Shown: positions 11,146-23,830, numbered from the stretch's first letter. The stretch: 64,000 nucleotides of DNA from Bimastos eiseni (GCA_959347315.1 OY365810.1:2408334-2472333); one strand, 5' to 3'. Notes: generated by a model from the letters alone, not told the origin. Numbers and translations: made by a program.

Positions 11146-11498
11146 ATGATAAGAACATTACGAGACCAATCATGAGGATTACGTTACTTATGTCGGCGAG
11201 CAGAGAACGCAAAAGGTGGAAAAATCCCAAACTGCACTTTCGATCTAGCAGATGATCTATTACAAGGTTCGCAAGATCAACGAAGCAAGTACTGACGTCA
11301 GCTATAATTTTGTATTCTTGTTCATAAAATTGCAAGAAATGTAAGCCTTTCAGTGATGGTGAATTTAAAATAGGATAGCCTTATGAAAGCTAGCTGCAAA
11401 CATGTTAGTCTTTGGTTATTTGTTTTTTTTTTTAAAACCCAAAAAAATTTGGGTTTTTTTTGTTTTTTAAAATATATATATTACATTTATATTACTAA
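11146..11498. other. Non-coding, AT-palindromic
   Basis: Contains an A/T palindrome at about 11423-11475 (aaaacccaaaaaaatttggg). No gene recognised. Confidence 0.5.
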
Positions 11499-12210
11499 TT
11501 GTGTATTGTTCAGCCGGAAATCAAGCTAAATAAATTATATAAAGAAGTTGAAGATCTTTTTCATGCTGTGTTTGATGCTTTTTATAACAAAACTGTTACA
11601 ACAAGATCTAAAGGAAAACTAAAAATCAAAACACCAATTGAAACAAAAAAAACAACTTTTGATTTTTTTAAAAATCTTGGTGATTTGCACCCCTGTATGA
11701 AAATGGTGTGTCCCAAAAAAGAAATGCATTCAAGGATGACATATTAAAAAGTCAAACTATGACATGCCACATTGAAGACATTGGTAAGATCTTGAAAAAT
11801 TAACTTCAACTCAAGGCAGAAGAGTTTGGTGCATTTTCACAAGCAATGGACGAGAGGAGGTATACAGATATTGGGGACACATCCCCGCTATAAATTTTTA
11901 GCTGTGGCATAGCTTAACATTTTTAAATTGTTGAAGCTGTCCTAAATTTATGTAGTTTAAAAGGAAGAACGAGAGGAGCACGTACATTTGAAGCAATGTG
12001 CATATTAATCCAAGAAATGGTCAGTACTCACTGGAATAAGTACGGTGGTGCTCCGTCAATGGCACGCGATAAAATGCATCTTCTTGGTCTTATAAAAAAG
12101 CTGGATGAATTAACGAGTAGTATAGGCTGGTCAAGATGTGCATTGGCAACTTTTATGAAACGCGCGATAAATACCTATATTTTTGGTCAATTTTATCGAC
12201 ATATATGATA
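11499..12210 (+). mobile_element. Unclassified transposon coding relic
   Basis: Open fragments such as EVEDLFHAVFDAFYNKTV recur in diverged form at about 39725-39790 (ggagctctttttaatgctgtatttgat). Stops and frameshifts interrupt them. The repetition within the window suggests a mobile-element ORF; I cannot name the superfamily. Confidence 0.4.
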
Positions 12211-12397
12211 AACACATGTATGTTCCTTCCAGGTCAGATTTTGATCGCTGACAACACCAAGAAAATTTACTTTAGTGATTTGACGAATGACTGCTTCTTG
12301 TTGGTCTTGGATTATATGTTCTCGAGTGTTTCTGACAACTCACCTACCTGTAATCTCAGTAAAACGCAATGATCTAGAATTACTTGGATTATGTGTT

Positions 12398-12925
12398 CTA
12401 TGTCCTAATCTGTTCGCGAATTAAATTCGGAAAAGATTTTAACGAATTTATTAAAATGAACGAATTAATGACATAATCACGTTCCAAATCAACTGCAGAG
12501 ACCGTTACAGTGTGCCAAATGCAAAGACAAATATTATTTAGATATTTTATCCTTTGGAATTTTAACAGTCTGAAACCTAGATTTAGATTTTTTGGAACTA
12601 GGCCTAAGTAATTATTATTCACCAATGCACTCCCCATAACTATATTAAACCCAACCAAACCGAACCGTGTCGATAGCATCGCGCTGTGTCTACCTTTCAG
12701 TAAAAGAATGCTTAATAAAATTATAGGCCACTTGAGAGTGGGCAATTCTTTGGACAACCCCTCTGATTCGACGCAGCGCTCGTGAATGTAGTCCTGGCTG
12801 GCAACTGCACTTGATTTTCGAAGTTTAGTGTCACTTGTAGGTGTGTGGGATTTCAAGCCTGTATGTCTATTTTGTGATGTAGCGATTGGGTCTGAGTAGT
12901 TTTCTTCGCCGGCGTAATGATTCAT
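12398..12925 (-). mobile_element. ORF overlapping LINE 3'-UTR-like sequence
   Basis: A 175-codon minus-strand ORF is present, but 12755-12790 (tttggacaacccctctgatt, then cgcagcgctcgt) matches the 3' UTR of the LINE remnant at 28717-28755. I therefore read it as repeat sequence rather than a gene. Confidence 0.4.
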
Positions 12926-12929
12926 TGTT

Positions 12930-13600
12930 CAAAGAAATACGGTAATCTGATTTCTTCCGTTTCATGTGCGTTAAAATTCCAGAGTTTATCATTGTGACCA
13001 GTAAACGAATCAATGCAGAAGGAAATCATCAGTAAAATGCGCTTCGTATTTATGGAACGTGACAGTTCTATGATTAGCGCATATTATTATGGGTTAGCGT
13101 ACGTGACGCAAAATGACGCTATAGGTATAATCTCAGATCGAAGTCGGTGAGCTAGGCTATTCGAATCCTTTTACGGCAGAAACTTAATTTGAAATTTCCA
13201 CTGAATAACCACTGAATAACCCTTCAACATAATAACTGAAATCTGCTTTGGAATAAACATTGTTTCGAGATATGGAAATAACAAAGACAAGTATTAGGCC
13301 TAAGACTCAGGCCTAGAGTTGTTTAGGCCAGAGGTTCTCAACCTGGTGGTCCGCGAGCAGGAGACTAAAAAATTCATGTAAAGACTTCAATTTCAATTTG
13401 TTCTGCTGAAATAAACATTACTCTGACTACAATATCCTATAATGCCTAATTGCTTACATAAATTTAAATCGAACAATTTAGCAGTATGTAACTATTGCTT
13501 TACTTCAAAGTTTAAACATTTATTAAAATTAATAGTAACTAAATAATGTAATGTAATGGAGCACTTAATATAATTTGGTAATTTTGTCACATCTCTTCCT
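12930..13600. other. Intergenic, nothing recognised
   Basis: AT-rich sequence with taggccta words. No gene or named repeat. Confidence 0.5.
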
Positions 13601-13609
13601 TCCTTCATT

Positions 13610-13955
13610 CATGAATCCTTTCACTGGCTCCATTCACCTCTACGCATTCGTTTCAAGACCCTTGCGTTGATCCGTAGGGAAACTGTCTCCTTGGAACTGC
13701 GCTATATAAACGATCCATTACATAACATTACATATCGCCACTCAAATCAGAGGCGCTCACGACTCAACACAAAGCTAAACAGAAAAAGTAAAGTCTTCAA
13801 GCGCTTCCGGAAGGCAGCAGAGGAGAGAGAGACAGACAGACAGGCGGACAGACAGAGACAGAGGCAGAGAGATAAAGAGACAGACAGACAGACAGAGAAA
13901 GAGACAGAGTGGCAAAGAGACAGAGACAAAGAGAGACAGACAGACAGACAGAGAA
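13610..13955. repeat. LINE scrap followed by (GACA)n/(GAGA)n simple repeat
   Basis: 13620-13720 resembles a decayed LINE C-terminus (FHWLHSPLRIRFKTLALI). From 13824 to 13955 the sequence is almost pure gacagaca/gagaga. The arginine/aspartate-rich ORF here (13667-14032) translates the repeat. Confidence 0.7.
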
Positions 13956-14224
13956 GCTCCTTCCGAAGAGGTAGGAGAGGCTGTTTCAGCTGGCGGGACC
14001 CACGTAAGCGAAGCTCCTGGAATAGGCCATGACTGCGGGCAGGCGGGGAACTACTCGAAGTCCGCGGGCAGCGGAACGAAGGGAAGCCGGTGCGGAATAG
14101 AGGAGACCCTAGAGCAAAGAGTCAGACGGTAGGCGGGGCAGGTTCAAAGAGACAGCTAGGTCTATGCATCAACGCAAGTAGTGGAAGCGCTGCATGGACG
14201 CAAAATACGCAATTGCGTCCCAAA

Positions 14225-14355
14225 AAAGATAAAAGATCACCAACAATATTTCAACAACAACTTTATTTAACCAACACCACCGATGCGGGTTTCGAACTTG
14301 GCTCCTCAGCTCTGCGTCTCAGTATGCTAACTATTGAGCATGTTTACGCCCACAC
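14225..14355 (-). mobile_element. tRNA-derived SINE of a second family
   Basis: On the minus strand an A-box-like tagttagcatactgag is followed by a B-box-like agttcgaaacccgc at tRNA spacing, then an A-rich body (ttaaataaagttg). Its head differs from the copies at 2161, 6690, 53895 and 54828. Confidence 0.55.
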
Positions 14356-15130
14356 CCCAATACATTTTGTACAATATTTGAAACATTTCAAACTGTTTTG
14401 CAAAAATATTGCTATTATATAAGGCCTGTCAGTAAATAACTAATGGGGGACTCTATGAAATAGATGGCGCTAGTGTCAAATGTGGATAAGCTACCCGAAG
14501 TAAAATTGTATGTGATGTATGTTGCTTCACTCAAAAGTAATCTATAATTTAGCCAAAATAATTATAAAATAACTACATACTTGTATTGCTGGTGCCGAAA
14601 TTCAAAGGAAAAGAAGGCGCCAACCTATTAGATCTGAGGGTTTTAACCTGCATACAATTATTTATAATTTTCTTGTTCGCAGAGCGGTAATTGGAAAGTC
14701 CGCTGTGACTGGACGTAAAAAATGAGACATAGGTTACACTCTTCTCTCTCCATTTCTTGTGTTCACATTTATGTATTTATCCATATTGGAATAACATTTG
14801 AACTCTTACGCATGGCCAATATAATTTTTTTTCTTAGACCTGTGTGCACACTGGCGCCACCTGTTTCTACTCAAGGAATTGCCCACAGAGTCCCCTATTA
14901 CGACTGATACATTAAGTAATATTGAATGGACATACAAAGCGTTCTTACTAAAATAGTAGTTATTATCCATCCACACTCCCAATACATTTTATACAATATT
15001 TAAGACAGTTCGAACTATCTTGCAAAAATATTGTTATTATATATGGCCCGTCAGTAAATAACTAATTACGACTGATACAATAAATAATGTTGATGGGACA
15101 TACAAAACGTCCTTACTAAATAGTAAATAT
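14345..15130. repeat. Local duplication (two ~90-bp segments)
   Basis: caatacatttt(g/a)tacaatattt through gtcagtaaataactaat occurs at about 14358-14443 and 14982-15064. tacgactgatac(a) through catacaaa(g/a)cg occurs at about 14898-14942 and 15066-15110. No ORF of interest. Confidence 0.75.
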
Positions 15131-15329
15131 CCATCTAAAGTTAATTAAGGATCAATATTTGTTTGACTAAGGACACAATCTGCATTCTGGTCAACCTGAT
15201 CATTGGATAAATGAAAAATGTTTGATTGGTCATTATTCAGCTAAGCATGTTTTCGTTATCCGACCCAAAATCTGCTTATATTAGGTTATCTACATCGGTT
15301 AAACGTCAGCCGAAGGGACGTGAGGACAA

Positions 15330-16906
15330 TTATTGTACCGCAGAATGAGCTGTACCGACGTTTTCATATAAATCAGAAGCACTTGTACATGTAGGCCTAT
15401 ATTTGCCCTTATCTGAAACTGCCATAGCATCCACACAACAGGCTGAACCCTCTCTTCCTTTAGCATAGTTTGCTTTATCAAGCAAATTTTTGGCACTTGC
15501 GCTAGGAACTTCTTTCTCGGTTGGCTTTTTGGCTTTCATGGAAATAGGGCTAGGTTTTAAACATGTGTCCATTGGAACAGTGGGCCTATTGTCACTCCCA
15601 AGTTTGGTCTTCCAAGGAAACCTAGTCGAACTTGCGCCCGTTTTGAGGATAGCGAAATCATAATTACGCTTTATATCCTTCACAGATTGATCAAGAACAC
15701 ATGCGATATTCTTCGAAGAGGATTTAATAGCTTTCTTCGGAGCAACCACGGGAAATTTAGTATCACTGCAACATTTGGTATTTAGAGAAGCTTCCAAAGA
15801 GCGTGCATCATTCAACATCTGGTGATTACTGGTACTCTCAATTACAGGCCTATCGATGTCAATTTCTGGTTTTTGAGACGACCCCAAGGAGATTGAACCA
15901 TGCACCGCAGATGCATTTCTATCCATTTTATAATTGGTCGCTTGATCAGAGAAATCACTGATTGTTTTTAACTTTAGACACATCTCTAACACACTTGCGA
16001 AGTCTGTCGGAGGGTCCGTGCTAGACTGGTCGTGTTTGACCACACAGTTATGGGTATCACTACCACTTATGGCCTTAAGAGGAGCGCCAAAATGTTTCAT
16101 TTTCGGCGTTGTAGCTCTGATAGAGTTTTCGCATTTAGCCGCTGCATCGCTGATACCAATATCAAATCCTTGTTTCTTTTTGGCCTTGGCGCAGCTTTTG
16201 ACGGTGGCCGCAGCGATCGCTGTGTCGTCACATTTTAGTTGACTGTGGATATCAGAGGGTGGTTCGAGTTCAGCGTAAACGCGACCTACTACAGGAAGAG
16301 TTCTAAAAGATGAACCACCTATTTGATTATGTCTCCCATGAACTTCAGCAAGAGTAATGTCAGCGCCAACTACAGTACTAACATCCACAGTAACAGTTCT
16401 ACAATTTAAAAAGCCTCCACTAACAGCCACGGTTCCACCATTTGTACAATCAGAATTTTTCGCAATTGCAGCGGTATTTCTTCCCTCAGCATTAGAATGA
16501 CTACCACAGACAACCTCACCGACCTCAATGCAAGCTGTGCTACCAGAAGACGAAATGCCAACCTCCGAATTTACAGTTAATTCCCCAATGACATCACTTT
16601 CCCCAGCTATACCACAAGGTCTTCTTTGCTCTTCGGCTGGCGTTGGTAGTTCATCTGGTTTATCGTAATGGTCCAGCAGTTCCTCGTATTGATGAACTTC
16701 GGGTACACGGCGACCTTCACGTAATCTGTTCAAAGGCCTACCTTGGGTATGAACAGTAAGCGCAGGTGTTATATTTGGCAGACTTCTCAACCTTCTCGGA
16801 TGTCTCGACCTTCCAAAAGTGGACATTTCTTGAAGAACGACATCCGCCACGGCGATGTTGCTACGCGTTGACCTCACCCTTCTAGAAGGTGTTATCGTAC
16901 ATTTCC
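15330..16906 (-). CDS. Cytoplasmic tail exon of a transmembrane receptor-like protein (gene A)
   Basis: A 1,577-nt terminal exon (524 codons and TAA) starts after an acceptor (ctattgttag, before 16906). It is Ser/Thr-rich, starts basic (TPSRRVRSTRSN, SRHPRRLRS) and has no folded domain I recognise. It carries tyrosine motifs of the kind bound by SH2 proteins: HQYEELLDHYDKPDEL near residue 75, RVYAELEPP near residue 215, and DLYENVG close to the C-terminus. YENV fits the pYxN consensus for Grb2-type SH2 domains. YEEL and YAEL resemble YxxL halves of ITAM/ITIM motifs, but the -2 residues do not fit a strict ITIM. The exon joins in phase to the transmembrane exon at 17539-17670. Ectodomain exons were not found. 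Confidence 0.7.
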
Positions 16907-17082
16907 CTAACAATAGAAGTAAACGAATTACATTAATATGCGCATGTGCTAGTTCTATGAGTGTTATTAGGTAAGTGTTTGCTCACGGGTGGCAATTATA
17001 AAGGAAAGCGAAACCCGCATCCTAGACAGAATAAACGCATCATAATTTCTAAATAGGATTATTTACATCGAGATTAGCAAGA

Positions 17083-17140
17083 ATGCTGCGAAAAATAATG
17101 TGTAAATTATATGTTTTGTTCTGTTCTTTAGCCGTCTTCG
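17083..17140 (+). CDS. Possible signal-peptide exon on the opposite strand
   Basis: ATG at 17083 opens a leader-like peptide (LYVLFCSLAVF) ending GTC TTC G before GTACGA at 17141. The phase-1 end resembles the gene D leader. It lies in the intron between the two gene A exons on the other strand, and no V exon follows on plus. Chance is possible. Confidence 0.25.
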
Positions 17141-17538
17141 GTACGAAGGCAGGCCGCGTCATGTACAATCCGTCTCCATTTCTGCCTGTAAATTATATTC
17201 TTTGCCTATATTTGAAACTGCGATATACGCTGGTCCAGGAGTTCCTAATGGGTGTAGCTGTAATGAGACTGGTGTTATGATGGCGCACAGTAGCCGTAAG
17301 AGTAACTACCATTCATAGCTGGAATGTGTTCAGCTATCAACATCGCAAACTATTTAACGGCCTAATCAAACGAGGCTGATCATCTTGAATAGAGCTTCCA
17401 TTTTTCTGTTGTAATTTTTTTTTATCAAATCCAATTTTATGGCAGCTGTCACAGTATGGTTTATCTGAACACTGAGACTCAATTTGAGACAAAGCCCACT
17501 CTATGTATGCATGTAAGTTAGGATTGCATTGGTCTTAC

Positions 17539-17670
17539 TTTTTCTCTTTGGTTTGAGTATGCGGTGAAGAAAGTAGAAACACCAAAGACAAATGACGATA
17601 ACGAAGAATAAGCCAATGAGAGCAGACACACCTATGTGAAGATACAAGTACATCGTCGTCGAATCTAAAG
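17539..17670 (-). CDS. Transmembrane exon of gene A
   Basis: A 132-nt exon sits between a pyrimidine-rich acceptor (cttttttctcag) and a GTAAGA donor (17538). It encodes a short stalk (LDSTT), one hydrophobic helix (IGVSALIGLFFVIVICLW) and a basic stop-transfer stretch (HRILKPKRK), giving type I orientation. Its phase-1 end joins the tail exon (A plus GG gives Arg) without breaking frame. The ectodomain would lie upstream, above 17.7 kb on this strand. The only candidate seen is a small open segment with a perfect GTGAGT donor at 23318, in matching phase. Confidence 0.7.
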
Positions 17671-17699
17671 CTGAGAAAAAAGTATGTAGAGGAATTTGT

Positions 17700-18730
17700 A
17701 ATGTAATTAGTTTTTAATTTAGTAAACCATCAATGTTTGCAGTATATATGACTCTAAGCATCCATCCATTTGTCAGTTTTTGGCGGAAATTGTTGCTCGT
17801 TGGTTGATTCCTCGCTTGTGCGTGGGCCCACCACTGATGACTCTTTTCAGCTTATAATTATGTGCACAGTTTTACTAACAGTCTTATTTCACTCGTTCTT
17901 TATTGCATTTAACGAAATTTAGGTCAGCTCAAAGTAGATATCTTGAAGGGGTGCTATATCAATCATCGCTAATCGATAATTGCATAACACGAGTGATTAA
18001 TGTTTACAACGACCATGACAATTGTAACTCTACTAGTAAATGAGAACGAGAATGTTCATTAGTCAGGAAGTATTGCGTAAGATGATTGGATATCAAAGGA
18101 TTCTCATTAAGAGTTGACTACTCTGTCACTACTGAGATATTTGAACTGTATATAAACAGTCATGAATCGTCGACTAAGAACTATTTGAAATGGTATGTTT
18201 ATGGTATTTTATTACATACATACAGGTACATGCATACAGTCTCGATCCACTGTTTCAATTGGTCTTCTTCTCGCAGGGCCATGCGCACTGGTAACGCTTC
18301 TGAACTGGTCGCCCTACACGAGGCGCTCTATAGATACTTTAAAATACAGTACTTAAGTATTACAAACATGTACTTAGGCTACAAAAGTATACACACACAC
18401 TCCCAGCCCAACGGTAGCCAAAGCTTACGAACTGTAGTAAAAGGGAGTTATCTATCGGGCAAATTACAAGCGGGAGGCCTACAACCGAAGAGGCTTGATG
18501 CTGTTTGACAGAAGAACGGTTCCGAGGGAACAAGGAACTCTATACGAAGAATATTCATTACGAAAATTTATACAGCACCTCTTTAAGCGAGGCTGTTCTG
18601 ATGTGGATACGTCAGAAATCAGGCAACAGATATCACTTAGATTGTCGAATAGCAGCCAATGAGGCACCGCCAGACAAGCGCTGCAGTCCCATAGGATATG
18701 CGCTACCAGACAGGAAGCCATTTCATACTC
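17700..18730. other. Non-coding, nothing firm
   Basis: ORFs at 18086-18508 (+) and 18479-18721 (-) show no domain or splice support. No repeat recognised with confidence. Confidence 0.45.
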
Positions 18731-18734
18731 TGCA

Positions 18735-20145
18735 CATCGACTGAAAACTGGCGATGTATTGGAACATGACCAGCAAGCCGAGCAGAGCGAAGGACCCGGT
18801 CAAGACGCCTTGTTGGGCAAAATGGACGACCTGCCAGGACAATGCAGCAGTGATCGACCCCAATGGTGACAACGCGTGAACGAGGACTATGGCAGCATCG
18901 TGGCACAGGAAACGCAGGGCAACAGGCAGCTGACGATGTTGGTTTTTACCGCCTGCGCTTGACCGAGATGTCTTGTCTTCAGCCATCCTCGTTGCGAGGG
19001 TTGACCGCATCCTGAACTGTCCTCCTCCGTTCACGTATGTCCACCACTCTTCTTGTTAGCTGCTCCATTGTCATTTCACTTATGCCGTTTGGGGGATATA
19101 ATATGATAGGCCTAAAGTCTTTCCATCTCTCAGTAAGGAAGCCTTATACCAACTCTTCTAGTGAGCTTACTACTCCTGCGCCCAAAGACCAGCTGCTCCT
19201 TACGTTAGGGAAGTTTTTCAGAGTTCCCGCTGGAGTTCCCGCTGAGTCCACCTCGCGTGGTGCTTGAGTCGTAGACTTTCGCCACTGGTGGTGTAGCCTC
19301 GGCAGGCAGTCTCTTATTTGGTTCCTCACCCCATCACTACGCTAGGGTGTGGACCAGTCTTTGAAGATGACGTTGCTACGAAAAACTGCGTACGTTCTTG
19401 ATCAAACGAACAGTAGGGCCTGAAGGTAACCTGGGGAAGGTGTTATCCAACGGGATTGGTGAAGGTGCTTATGCATGTACATTTGCATGTAGGCCTACAA
19501 TTATGCTTTTATTTATTTTTATTAGTTCGTATGAGTGTACAATAGCAGGTTCCTTTGCATTACACATTTTACTCTTTCATTTACATAAAATTTATATTCG
19601 TTTACATGTTCATCAACAGCGACAAGTACAATCGCACAACCAAATCTTTGACCTAGGTTTGCAGAAATCACTTATTAGTTAATAATTGCCATAATTATTT
19701 TAATTTATTTACCTTCATTCTTGGTGATAGAGTCATTGAACAAAGACATAAGTATCAGCTCAACGTTTCGTTCTAATATACTGCGGCCCGTTTTACACCA
19801 GTCCCCGTGAAGGTAATGAACAACGCAGTAGGAGTCGTTGCGATAACATCAAGCCAAACGGAATAGACTCAGGCAAGCAGCTGAAAGCGAAAACTCTAAT
19901 CAACATAGGCTTTCGTTCAAAAGTTCATTGAAAAAATTTAAGCCCCTGCAATTTTTTTTTATAGTCTACATCGATATTCACAGTGATGAGCCTGTCCACC
20001 TCGCGTAGCGCCCAATGTGGTGCTTGAGTCGTAGACTTTCACCACTGGTTTCGTAGCATCAGCAAGTAATATCTTACTTGCTTACTTAGTGCGATGTTGT
20101 TAGATAATCTTAAAGGGGCGCTACATAAATTCTCATATTAAATGG
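18735..20145. mobile_element. Mosaic of LINE 3'-end scraps
   Basis: 18970-19010 (tcttgtcttcagccatcctcgttgcgagggttg) resembles the 3' tail of the antisense LINE at 840. A ~45-bp stretch, tggtgcttgagtcgtagac plus context, occurs at about 19248-19288 and 19996-20047. 20112-20140 ends in the ggggcgctacataaattctc LINE 3' motif. No intact ORF. Confidence 0.5.
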
Positions 20146-20149
20146 AGAT

Positions 20150-21740
20150 GATTAAATTACGACGAAGGTTTCTTCAAAGGCCTTCTTTAAATATCACAAT
20201 ATTTTCGACGCATAAGTATAAACTGAGACATCCTGGTTACTGAATAGCTTATGTAGCGAGGAAGATGGAAGACAGTGAAAAGTGGAACGTTAACTTCAGC
20301 TATACTCACACATACATACAATCATCCACACAAGCATGAATAGGCCTACTGTAACAAAGATGTCCTTTTTGTAATCTTTATAGATCTGGTGAGTGGTGAC
20401 CAGACTAGGCCTTTCTGAGTTGGGTTTGGTATCAAAGGCTTCGCGGCGCGGAAACAGAGTATTGACCGATTAATGGGAGTATTTACTCGTTCACTGGGAG
20501 TGACAGTGAGCTGAAGTACACATTAGAGGGGAAGAACTTAAGGAGGGAGGCTTGTCGGAAGATGAGGATATTGAAAAAGTTCACGAGCAGCTCTTTCATT
20601 TCATTTCCATTGTCTTGGTAAGTGTTAATATTTAGTCCATTGCAGATACATGTAATGATGTCGTTCGGATTATGTTGATATCGGCTCATGTCTAATATTA
20701 GTGCAATTGTCCAGAAGCCGATTTGAAGGCAATAAAAATTGCAGCTCATTTCATTGTATTTACACATTTCTAAAACGTATCTCCAAATACGACCTAATCA
20801 GAGGCCATCACAGTGCGAAAGGTGCAGCGAGAGAAGAAGAGCCTTAATTAAGAACACTGGTAGAAACAGAAGCACTCCCAGGAAAATTTAAAGAATGAAT
20901 CAGAGATGGATGATCGATCCAAAGGTAAGGTTAACAGACGCACGAGTGCAGTATTGGGCAGTTGCTGTCCGAGTCCGAGGTTCCAGGATATTGTCCATGA
21001 AGCAGTACTGGAAAGTTACGATACCGGATAGATTGATAATTGATATGCCTAATGCCTATGTGTTAAAGAGTGCGTGTAATCTCAGCGTATTCTGACGATC
21101 TGTATTCGAAGTAGCCTACTACTGACAATCATGGTCGATTGTTGACGGTGGTTGATGCTGAAGGCGGGCATGTCAGAGTCTGAGAAGAACTCACGTTGAA
21201 CTACTGCTGGAAAGACCTTGTAAAGACATGGACCCTATGTGCATAAATCTGTAGGCTACAATAAAGCGTTGGTTGTGGTTAGAAGTGCGGATAATTACTG
21301 TCATTTTGTTTAATTATCCTGAAATAATTGCCTCTGCTTTTTGCGTTGTATTATTGATTACTTTTTGCCAATGTTGCTCTCGTTTCGGTTTCCAGAATAC
21401 GAAGTCATCTCTTCTTCATAACAACCGATTAACGTCATAATTAAACTCGCTCGTACAATTAATTATTTAATAGACTGCACTTGTCACAATTTGCTTCGCC
21501 ATAACTGCTGCATTAAGTCCCGTGACTACAAAGAAACCGAAACACATCAGATTACTTCGATAATTCAAGTAAATTAATTGTTGTTGTGTTTTTGTCAGTT
21601 CACTTTAAATAAGAAATTTAAACTTGTCAGTTCAGATTATGAGCTACATGTATGTCTCTAAGATTGTTATTGTATTCATTAATTCGTGTTGTATCCGTTA
21701 TCAACTGTCTGTTTTGATTATGTTGACTATTATGTCATTT
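20150..21740. other. Non-coding with one antisense LINE scrap
   Basis: At about 20920-21010 the minus strand reads LEPRTRTATAQYCTRASV, matching the RTRTALTQ..A.ASV segment of LINE remnants at 46735 and 22540. The rest holds no recognised gene. A 94-codon minus ORF at 20483-20767 has no domain. Confidence 0.4.
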
Positions 21741-21749
21741 CAATAAGTA

Positions 21750-22060
21750 GAAATCCTGAAGTGGCGCTATATAAATGTTGGTAAGGAATGAATGAATGAA
21801 TGAATGAATGAAGCAGCTGCAACAGCGAAACTAGTCTGAAGGACTGTTAGAATCACGTAATTAATGATTTTTTTCATTTAATCTAGTAGAATATAGTAAT
21901 GCGATTACTTTAAAATTACACTTTCGAAGATGGCCTAATCCTTCAATTAGATAAATATTGCTATATTCAAATACTTCACTTGCCTCTAAATAATTTTGCT
22001 ATTGTCTGTTCGTATGTCTGTAACCGTTTCTGTAATAGTCAGAGGAAGTTTTGTTAGTAC
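21750..22060. repeat. ~300-bp direct duplication, left copy
   Basis: Begins with a LINE 3' tail (gtggcgctatataaatgttgg, then four gaat units). It continues through cagctgcaacagcgaaac, taatccttcaatt and attgtctgttcgtatgtctgtaa. The same order recurs at 23530-23830 with about 20-25% divergence. Confidence 0.8.
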
Positions 22061-22139
22061 ACTCGTTTACTTTGTGTCTGCATGAGATGTTTCTTTTCTC
22101 TCTGTGCAATTTTTGTGTATCGAGGACAACGTGGCAAAA

Positions 22140-22770
22140 ATGCAATTCCCATTTTCATCTAAGGCTCCTCCGGGTCATTCGTCGTTCTGCCTTCTCCTCC
22201 ACCTTCACTACTTTAGTTTACTCCTTTAATAATATGTTCTCTAACTGACTGCTCCAACTCCCCTCTCATTGGTCCTCCAAAGGTTAGTCTCTCTCTTCTT
22301 CAATCAGTACTTAAGACAGCTGCTAGACTGATAGCTCGTTACTCTCGCATCAATACCTTTATGTTTGATGAACCTTTCGGCTCTATCTCCATGCTTGCAT
22401 ACAATTTTAAATTCTCATTCTAATCTTCAAGGCTCAGCGGGGTTTTGCTCTGAGATACCTGGTTGACATAATACTTCGGCCTCGTCCAGTTTCCTTCCTC
22501 CCTCCACTTTGCTCGTTCAATAGACTTGACCTATTGGTCCGTCCAACTAAAACAGCTCTGGCTCAATCTCGATACTTTGCTACAATTGGTCCCGCCATGT
22601 GAATGAGTTTTTCCAGCTTTATTCGCTCTAAAATTATATCTGGCAGTCTATCATCCCCCTTCGCTTTTCTCAAAACCTACTAAGTCGCTGTTCAACTCAG
22701 ATGAAACATCCTGACACAACTGTTGATATTCTATTAAACTATCTACGGATGAGCTATAGGTTTGTCATTC
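22140..22770 (+). mobile_element. Decayed LINE C-terminal fragment
   Basis: Broken reading frames give LQSVLKTAARLIARYSRI, KAQRGFALRYLVDIILRPRPV and RPTKTALAQSRYFATIGP. These match the RT C-terminus order of other LINE remnants in the window. Stops and frameshifts are present throughout. Confidence 0.7.
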
Positions 22771-23529
22771 TTGCATTTTGGCTCAGGTTCTAAAAAACTA
22801 AATTCTTATTTGCAAAAAAGAAGCCTATGTTCCCAATCAATTGTGTATGTACGCTTGTATCGAAGAGACATGATGTGTCTCGAAAAAGTTCCTTAGAATC
22901 TAATGACCCATTTTCACACAAATGAACACAGGTTCCTATTTCAAATTTTGAGCCGCCTCATTATGCCAGGGCTTATAGTGAGTCTTCGTTCCTTCACTTT
23001 TTCAAAACTATTATTATAACTGCTCAAATTTAGCACGTCTGTAAATCTCATAGTCTGTACATACTGTTTCTCTAATAGTACATTTTTCAGATAAATCAAT
23101 ATTAGCAGCAGTAGTTGCAACATCCAACAAACACATGACCCTCTTTTGAAGTAACAATTCAAATTAATTGCTGTAGTCTTATATGACCCTAACGTTAGCG
23201 CCCACCTTTCCACAGCGACCATTGGCAAATCCAATGCCAGATCGAAAGATTCTCGAACGCAACGTTTTTCTACTAACTGCGAGGAACACCCACAGTATCG
23301 AAGATCGTGTGTTGCTACACTCACCTCTGTTATCGAACCTCTGCTTTGATGCTTCCGTGATCATGAACTTTGAATAGAGTGCCAAACATCAGCCTTGGAT
23401 TAGAATCCGCAGTATTGGCTCTCCGTGCGAGCGGCACCTTGTCATTGGAGAATGGAGACTATTGTTGTAATAACTTATTAAAGTTTTGTTCATGTATGTT
23501 CAGGTTGACCTCTACTTCGTTTAATTAAT

Positions 23530-23830
23530 AGGAATCTAAAAGGGGGTGCTATATAAATTTTGGTAATGATTCTAATGAATGGAGGAATGAATGAATTCAG
23601 CTGCCGCAACAGAAAAACGCACTGTTAAAATCAGGAAATTTCTTCCAATTCATAGTGTAGAATATTACAAATATGATTACTTAAGAAATAAAACTTCAAG
23701 TAATCCTTCAATTTGATAAAGATAGTAAAATTCAATTACTTCAATTGCCTCTAGACAATTTCACCATGGTATGTTCGTACGTCTCTAATCGTTCCTGTTG
23801 TGGTAGATTGAGATTTTACTAAATTTCGAC
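23530..23830. repeat. ~300-bp direct duplication, right copy
   Basis: Diverged copy of 21750-22060, beginning with gggtgctatataaattttgg. Confidence 0.8.

Noticed and set aside
12398..12925. 175-codon minus ORF with a hydrophobic stretch
   Set aside because: Part of it matches LINE 3'-UTR sequence at 28.72 kb, and it has no domain.
13667..14032. Arg/Asp-rich ORF resembling an RD-repeat protein
   Set aside because: Translation of the GACA simple repeat.
18086..18508. 140-codon plus ORF
   Set aside because: No hydrophobic leader, Ig or other motif, and no splice signals consistent with its neighbours.
20483..20767. 94-codon minus ORF, briefly considered as a small helical cytokine
   Set aside because: No signal peptide, splice context or motif; chance in AT-rich DNA.
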